Assembly (NCBI RefSeq): GCF_014303735.1
Contig: NZ_CP060296.1
Coordinates: 441,001-505,000 of the forward strand
Source of the DNA: Variovorax sp. PAMC28562
GTDB taxonomy: Bacteria > Pseudomonadota > Gammaproteobacteria > Burkholderiales > Burkholderiaceae_C
Direction of reading: 5' to 3'
DNA: 64,000 nucleotides
The notes beneath the pieces are model-generated. The model saw only the letters and a list, made by a program, of their open reading frames with translations, was not told the origin of the DNA and searched no databases. This document shows, one piece after another, positions 56,521 through 64,000 of this stretch (position 1 is its first letter; the number at the start of each line of letters is the position of its first letter). The position numbers and the translations under genes are program-made.

Positions 56521-57354
56521 ATGCGTCCTTTGTTTTTGAATCGATTGGCATTGAACGTGGGATCGACTGCGGCGGCCGTATTGTTGGCCGGTTGTATGAC
56601 AGCGCCGGTGCCGGTCGCAGTGGTGCAGTCCCCGTCTGCATTTTCTTTGCCGTCACATCTGGATGCTGTGCAAAAGGCTGCCACGCTGCGGATTTGCACG
56701 CCGGGAGACTACAAGCCATTCAGCTTCCAGAAGGCAGATGCCAGTTACGAGGGCATCGATGTCGATCTGATGGCGAGCTTCAGTGCGAGCCTGGGGGCGA
56801 AGCCGGAATGGATCAAGACGACGTGGGCCAATCTGTTGCCCGACCTAGCGGCGGGCAAGTGCGACATTGCTGTCGGCGGTGTGTCTGTGACCACGGAGCG
56901 CCAAAAGCGCGCATTTTTCAGCGCGCCGTACATGGTCAATGGCAAGGTGCCGATCGCGCGTTGCGTGGACGTCGCGAAGTACCAGACGGTTGCCGACATC
57001 GACAAAACCTCGGTGCGTGTGATCTTCAATCCGGGCGGCAGCAACGAGCGCTTTGCTCGCGCCAACTTCAAGCAGGCCAAGCTGATTCTGCATGGCGAGA
57101 ACGTCACGATCTTTGATGAGCTCCTGGCGAATCGTGCCGACGTGTTCGTTACTGAATCAGCCGAAGCGCTGACGCAGCAAAAGCTCAAGCCGGGACTGTG
57201 TGCCGTTAATGCAGACAAGCCGTTGCAGTACGGTGAGATGGGCTGGATGCTGCCGCGTGACGATGTAGCGTTCAAGTCGTATGTCGATCAGTGGCTGCAC
57301 CTGTCGCAAGCCGGCGGCGAATTTCAGCGAGTGATGGACCGCTGGCTCAAATAG
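56521..57354 (+). CDS. PheC-like periplasmic solute-binding/cyclohexadienyl dehydratase lipoprotein
   Basis: A 277-residue exported protein with a lipoprotein signal (AAAVLLAGC lipobox, Cys near residue 25). The mature part is a family-3 solute-binding fold: RICTPGDYKPFSFQ, YEGIDVDLMASF, LLPDLAAGKCDIAVGGVS, FNPGGSNERFARANF. These segments and the C-terminal DQWLHLSQAGGEFQRVMDRWL resemble PheC, the periplasmic cyclohexadienyl dehydratase that makes phenylpyruvate or phenylalanine, more than transport proteins. An amino-acid binding protein remains possible. It is intact, while genes on both sides are decayed. ATG 56521 is used. Confidence 0.7.
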   Translation: MRPLFLNRLALNVGSTAAAVLLAGCMTAPVPVAVVQSPSAFSLPSHLDAVQKAATLRICTPGDYKPFSFQKADASYEGIDVDLMASFSASLGAKPEWIKTTWANLLPDLAAGKCDIAVGGVSVTTERQKRAFFSAPYMVNGKVPIARCVDVAKYQTVADIDKTSVRVIFNPGGSNERFARANFKQAKLILHGENVTIFDELLANRADVFVTESAEALTQQKLKPGLCAVNADKPLQYGEMGWMLPRDDVAFKSYVDQWLHLSQAGGEFQRVMDRWLK

Positions 57355-57439
57355 GCGGGAATTCTTCCTCTGTTGCGACGCCCGCGGTGTAAGGCGCGTC
57401 GGATCGGCCGCCGGGGGTGACTACGCGCGCGCTGGTGCT

Positions 57440-57814
57440 TTGTACCAATGCTGTCCAACCTGGCCTTTGCCTACTACGTTCAGCAATAGGGCGAAGGCGG
57501 ACTGAAGGCGCACTCGCTCGGCGCGTGCGACATGTTGGAGCGGGCATCCTGAGCTCGTTGGCGAACTCAAGCATGCACGCGGCCAGACGCCCTATCGTTT
57601 GCCACTCGACCTGGTGCGCGCCATGCGGACGCGCTACAAGATCGATACCTACCAGGCCAACGACTTCGTCATCGACAGCTTTGCGCAACTGTTCAAACGT
57701 ACCGCACCAGACTTCACGCCGCTGTACGCTGCGCTGATGACGCAGCCGGACATCGACGCCGGTGTGCTGCTGCTTGGCAAGAGCAATATCGGCCATGACG
57801 CCCGGTCTTTCTAG
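57440..57814 (+). pseudogene. remnant of phenylalanine 4-hydroxylase (phhA)
   Basis: The first readable piece, VPMLSNLAFAYYVQQ, is stopped by TAG at 57487-57489 where the family has Tyr, then GEGGLKAHSLGACDMLER continues in frame. About 20 codons (the YWYTVEFGLI region) are missing before AGILSS, and one base is lost before GELKHARGQTPYRLP, shifting the frame. It ends LDLVRAMRTRYKIDTYQAND, VIDSFAQLFKRTAPDFTPLY and a stop at 57812. This matches the C-terminal half of aromatic amino acid hydroxylase, with a nonsense change, a deletion and a frameshift. Confidence 0.85.
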
Positions 57815-58048
57815 GCGGCTTCCCAGAAGAACTGCTGGCGGTTACGCCCATCGAGAAGCTTTTGCCCGCCAGTAAAAACCAACCCCGCCGAATCCGTCGA
57901 AAAACTCGGTGAAGGACTGCGGTTTCCAAGGGCAAGCTCCTTGTGCAGCTTGCACGTGGGTACCTTTAGGCTACGCTTTGTCGGGCAAGACGGCCCGGCA
58001 CATGGCGCGTGGATGCTTGCAGAGTCCAACAAGCGAAAAGAAAAACCC
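57815..58048 (+). other. non-coding stretch before the photolyase
   Basis: The 234 bases between the phhA remnant and the photolyase start show no recognisable gene, terminator or repeat. It probably continues the decayed region and may hold the photolyase promoter, though no clear -35/-10 pair stands out. Confidence 0.4.
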
Positions 58049-59620
58049 ATGGCTAAGACCACACGGCGCCAAGCGTCCCTGACTGGCAACATCCGCCATC
58101 TCGTCATCATTTTAGGTGACCAATTGGATCAAGAATCTTCTGCCTTGGAAGGCTTCGATCCATTGCAAGACCTTGTCTGGATGGCTGAGGTAGCAGAAGA
58201 GTCGACCCATGTCTGGTCTGCCAAACAGCGCATTGCGGTGTTTTTGAGCGCGATGCGCCACTTCGCCGATCACCTGCGCGGGCAAGGACTGCCCATGCAC
58301 TACACCCGCCTCGACGACGCTGACAATCTGGGCACACTGGCACTCGAAATCGATCGGGCGATCAAACAAGTCAAGCCCGCTGGACTGGTCCTGACTGCAC
58401 CGGGTGACTGGCGGGTGCTGCAAAGCATTCGCGCCATTGCCGCCCAACACCAGTTGCCGCTGGAGTTGCGTGACGACACGCATTTTTTCAGCACTGTACG
58501 GGACTTTGCCGCTCACGCAAAAGATCGAAAGCAACTGCGACTCGAGTACTGGTACCGCGAACTGCGACACAAGAACGGCATCTTGATGGAGGGCTCGAAA
58601 CCAGTGGGTGGTCAGTGGAACTTCGATGCGGACAATCGTGAGTCCTTCGGAAAGGCGGGGCCGCAAAACGTCCCACCACCCACACGCTTCGAGCCGGACG
58701 TCACCACGCAGGAAGTGATCGCTTTGGTCAACACCCGGTTCGCAAGCCACCCGGGTACGCTCGTAAGTTTTGGCTGGCCAGTCACGCGGATCCAAGCGCT
58801 GCAGGCACTGCAGACGTTTATTGCGGAGCGGCTTCCGCTATTCGGCCAATACGAAGACGCCATCTGGGCCGGCGAGGCCTGGCTTTATCACTCCCACCTC
58901 AGCAGCGCACTCAACCTCAAGCTTTTGAACGCGCGCGAGGTGGTGCAAGCGGCCGAAGATGCCTGGCGTGCAGGTCACGCACCGCTGGCCGCGGTGGAGG
59001 GGTTCGTTCGGCAAATTCTGGGTTGGCGTGAGTTTGTGCGTGGTGTTTACTGGACGCAGATGCCCGACTACATCGATCGCAACGCACTGAATGCCCAAGG
59101 CGACTTACCAGCCTGGTACTGGACCGGCGAAACCGAGATGGCGTGCCTGAAAGACGCCATAGGTCAGACGTTGGAACACGGTTACGCGCACCACATTCAG
59201 CGCCTGATGGTGACGGGCCTGTATGCCCTGCTTCTTGGAGTCAAGCCACAGGCGGTACATGCTTGGTACCTGAGCGTGTATGTCGATGCAGTGGAATGGG
59301 TCGAGTTACCGAACACGCTGGGTATGAGCCAGTTCGCTGATGGTGGGTTGATGGCCAGCAAGCCCTATGTGGCTACCGGCAAATACATTCAGCGAATGAG
59401 TAACCACTGCAAGGGGTGCAAGTACGACCCCGCGCAGTCGACTGGCGATAACGCTTGCCCGTACACCACGCTGTACTGGGATTTTCTAATTCGCCACGAG
59501 GTTTTGCTGAAGAAAAACCCGCGTATGGCGATGCAGCTCAAGAATCTCGCACGGCTGGACCTACCTGCTCGCGTAGCCATCGAAAGCCAAGCTACAGCAC
59601 ATCGCAATGCCCAGCTTTGA
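58049..59620 (+). CDS. FeS-BCP type cryptochrome/photolyase (PhrB-like)
   Basis: A 523-residue photolyase of the bacterial Fe-S group (DPRP N-terminal domain, then FAD-binding domain). HLVIILGDQLDQESSAL opens the antenna domain. ILGWREFVRGVYW and the WYLSVYVDAVEWVELPNTLG stretch form the FAD pocket. The C-terminal MSNHCKGCKYDPAQSTGDNAC cluster, split here as HCKGCKYDP and DNACPYTTLYWDFL, supplies the Fe-S cysteines. These proteins repair (6-4) photoproducts or sense light. The start is ATG 58049. It overlaps the next photolyase-family gene by 14 bases. Confidence 0.9.
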   Translation: MAKTTRRQASLTGNIRHLVIILGDQLDQESSALEGFDPLQDLVWMAEVAEESTHVWSAKQRIAVFLSAMRHFADHLRGQGLPMHYTRLDDADNLGTLALEIDRAIKQVKPAGLVLTAPGDWRVLQSIRAIAAQHQLPLELRDDTHFFSTVRDFAAHAKDRKQLRLEYWYRELRHKNGILMEGSKPVGGQWNFDADNRESFGKAGPQNVPPPTRFEPDVTTQEVIALVNTRFASHPGTLVSFGWPVTRIQALQALQTFIAERLPLFGQYEDAIWAGEAWLYHSHLSSALNLKLLNAREVVQAAEDAWRAGHAPLAAVEGFVRQILGWREFVRGVYWTQMPDYIDRNALNAQGDLPAWYWTGETEMACLKDAIGQTLEHGYAHHIQRLMVTGLYALLLGVKPQAVHAWYLSVYVDAVEWVELPNTLGMSQFADGGLMASKPYVATGKYIQRMSNHCKGCKYDPAQSTGDNACPYTTLYWDFLIRHEVLLKKNPRMAMQLKNLARLDLPARVAIESQATAHRNAQL

Positions 59621-60806
59621 ACCGACGCTGGATGCGGCGCACGCGCGGCTCGCGGCTGTGAGCCCCGACGACTACGCCCGCACGCGCAACGCACTGGAGG
59701 GCGCGGTCACCCGGCTGTCGCCCTACCTGACCCACGGCTTTCTGAACTTGGCCGATGTATTTGCGGCCGTGAATGCGCGCCGCCCCTTGAACGACAGGCA
59801 CAAGTTTGTTTTCGAGCTCGGCTGGCGCGCCTATTACCGTCATGTGTGGGCGCACGTTGGCGATGGTATTCACCTGTCGCTGCACGGCGGGCTGCTGCCC
59901 GATGACGTCTACAGCCGCGACTTTCCAGCTGATGTGGCGCAGGCGCGTACCGGTATTCCCGTGATCGACTTGGCAGTACGCACCTTGTACGGGACGGGCT
60001 ACTTGCACAATCACGCCCGCATGTGGCTGTCCAGCTACCTCGTGCACATTCGCAAAGTGCACTGGCACACTGGTGCGCAATGGATGTTGAGCCACTTGCT
60101 GGACGGTGACTTGGCCAGCAACCACCTGAGCTGGCAATGGGTGGCGGGAACCGGCAGCAGCAAGCCCTATCTTTTCAATGCCGAGAATGTAGCCAAGTAC
60201 GCTCCCGAGGACTGGCACAGCCCCGGCACGGTGTTGGACACCAGCTACGAGGCACTGAATGAATTTGCCCGCGACTCCCGCTTGAATTCCGCCGGGGATG
60301 TGCTGTCGAACCCAACGGCAGGAATGGATGAGCCAGTTCGACGGGCGGTGCCACCACCTCACACCGGTTGGTCAACGCCCGATAACGCCACAGTCTCTGG
60401 ACGCGATGTCTGGCTCCAGCATCCTTGGTCGCTCGGTGTTAGCTCACACGCTCTGCCCGCGGGTGCGCTGCGAATCGGTGTGGGTTTCGATGTTTCTCAT
60501 GCTGCGTCACCGTGGAGCGAACGGCGTTGGGACTTCGTCACGCGTGGATTAAGGAAGCAAACAGCGTATCTTTGGTGGGGCAAGGTTGAACAGTTGGCGC
60601 TCGCCCTGCAAAGTGCCAAATCCGTGCATTGGCAGTGCGACCCACACGCAGACTCGGCGCTCGAAAGTCTTCGATCCCGACTTTGCGCCTCAATGCAAAA
60701 TCCACCTGCGTCACACCAGCCGCTGTGCCTATTCGACCCGGTTGACATTTATTGCGGCAGCTTTTCTGAATGGTGGAAGCGGACCCGAATCAGCCGCGCG
60801 AGATAG
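59607..60806 (+). CDS. photolyase-family FAD-binding protein without N-terminal antenna domain
   Basis: A 399-residue protein whose first 220 residues match the FAD-binding catalytic part of photolyases (RLSPYLTHGFLNLADVFAAV, FELGWRAYYRHVWAHVGDGI, LHNHARMWLSSYLVHIRKVHW, HLLDGDLASNHLSWQWVAGT). The usual N-terminal antenna-binding domain is absent. The C-terminal 170 residues (LQHPWSLGVSS...SPWSERRWDFV...EWWKRT) are an alpha/beta-looking domain that could replace it in permuted order. It overlaps the upstream photolyase by 14 bases, so the two are made together. Confidence 0.82.
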   Translation: MPSFEPTLDAAHARLAAVSPDDYARTRNALEGAVTRLSPYLTHGFLNLADVFAAVNARRPLNDRHKFVFELGWRAYYRHVWAHVGDGIHLSLHGGLLPDDVYSRDFPADVAQARTGIPVIDLAVRTLYGTGYLHNHARMWLSSYLVHIRKVHWHTGAQWMLSHLLDGDLASNHLSWQWVAGTGSSKPYLFNAENVAKYAPEDWHSPGTVLDTSYEALNEFARDSRLNSAGDVLSNPTAGMDEPVRRAVPPPHTGWSTPDNATVSGRDVWLQHPWSLGVSSHALPAGALRIGVGFDVSHAASPWSERRWDFVTRGLRKQTAYLWWGKVEQLALALQSAKSVHWQCDPHADSALESLRSRLCASMQNPPASHQPLCLFDPVDIYCGSFSEWWKRTRISRAR

Positions 60807-60838
60807 CCGACATTTTCAAACCAACCGAATCGCAGAAC

Positions 60839-60872
60839 AAAAAAAAGCCCAACCTTTCGGCTGGGCTTTTTT
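60839..60872. terminator. bidirectional rho-independent terminator
   Basis: AAGCCCAACC TTTC GGCTGGGCTT with A-run before and T-run after (60839-60872) gives a 10-bp stem with one mismatch and U-runs on both strands. It ends the photolyase transcript on the plus strand and the rRNA operon on the minus strand. Confidence 0.85.
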
Positions 60873-60882
60873 AGGCTGTAAG

Positions 60883-60998
60883 AGCCTGACAATGACCTAC
60901 TTTCACACGGGAACCCGCACTATCATCGGCGCTGACGCGTTTCACTTTCCTGTTCGGGATGGGAAGGAGTGGTACCACGTCGCTATGGTCATCAGGCA
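60883..60998 (-). rRNA. 5S ribosomal RNA
   Basis: The minus strand reads TGCCTGATGACCATAGCGAC, GTGGTACCACTCCTTCCCAT, CCCGAACAGGAAAGTGAAAC, GCGTCAGCGCCGATGATAGT and on to CATTGTCAGGC, the betaproteobacterial 5S sequence; its ends pair with each other (TGCCTGA/TCAGGC). It lies just before the operon terminator. Confidence 0.95.
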
Positions 60999-61121
60999 TA
61001 ACTGGTTGTCGTCTTGACAAGTCAAGACAACGAATTCATAGAGTTTGGAATCAGCTTGAGCTTATTTTGAATGCGTCAACTTGGCATAACACCCTGATCG
61101 ATTAGATCAAAGTTATAGGGT

Positions 61122-63988
<2,867 letters not shown>

Positions 63989-64000
63989 ACCCTATAACTT

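Noticed and set aside
60999..61109. possible tRNA between 5S and 23S
   Set aside because: No cloverleaf or TTCGANTC-type T-loop is visible; it is plain spacer.

Overview
This window is high-G+C chromosomal DNA from a betaproteobacterium, most likely a Comamonadaceae member close to Variovorax. The reasons are the overall protein similarity as I remember these families, the tlyA-ahcY pair behind an S-adenosylhomocysteine riboswitch, a double-length UvrA of the kind seen in this family, the 5S rRNA sequence, and dense operons with ATGA-type overlaps. No phage, insertion sequence or CRISPR array is visible.

Layout. 0-3.3 kb: tlyA (cut by the window edge), ahcY with its riboswitch, an exported protein and a phasin-like protein. 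3.4-7.1 kb: prfC, a HAD phosphatase, and a Fic AMP-transferase gene with a large palindrome at its 5' end. 7.4-15.1 kb: a 1947-residue tandem UvrA and an MHS-type transporter. 15.2-26.6 kb: a minus-strand leucine/isovalerate (liu) catabolic cluster. It runs from isovaleryl-CoA dehydrogenase through an acyl-CoA synthetase, both methylcrotonyl-CoA carboxylase subunits, methylglutaconyl-CoA hydratase and HMG-CoA lyase, followed by small translationally coupled genes. A divergent AraC-type regulator heads it. 27.8-34.2 kb: thioredoxin-like protein, HAD phosphatase, YchJ protein, acyl-CoA dehydrogenase, M20 peptidase, acetyl-CoA acetyltransferase, carbonic anhydrase and a MerR regulator divergent from a metallo-beta-lactamase-fold hydrolase, with a 20-bp perfect palindrome between them.

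35.4-44.4 kb: an LRR-protein kinase coupled to a pseudouridine synthase, an SDR enzyme, then a minus-strand housekeeping run (YgjP-type protease, PlsC, GmhB, a shortened DUF6036-like gene, GlyS, GlyQ). 44.6-52.9 kb: L-asparaginase, then a TetR regulator and a plus-strand cluster: flavodoxin-fold reductase, creatininase-family amidohydrolase, NitT/TauT-type ABC importer, FAD-linked oxidase and RidA-family protein. This cluster looks like an uptake and breakdown route for a small nitrogenous compound and is the best candidate here for an undescribed pathway. 52.9-56.2 kb: lnt, corC and a GNAT acetyltransferase.

56.3-60.8 kb is a decayed accessory stretch: C-terminal remnants of 4-hydroxyphenylpyruvate dioxygenase and phenylalanine 4-hydroxylase on either side of an intact PheC-like periplasmic protein, then two adjacent photolyase-family genes. 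The window ends in an rRNA operon on the minus strand (5S and essentially complete 23S). The 16S gene and any spacer tRNAs would lie beyond base 64000.
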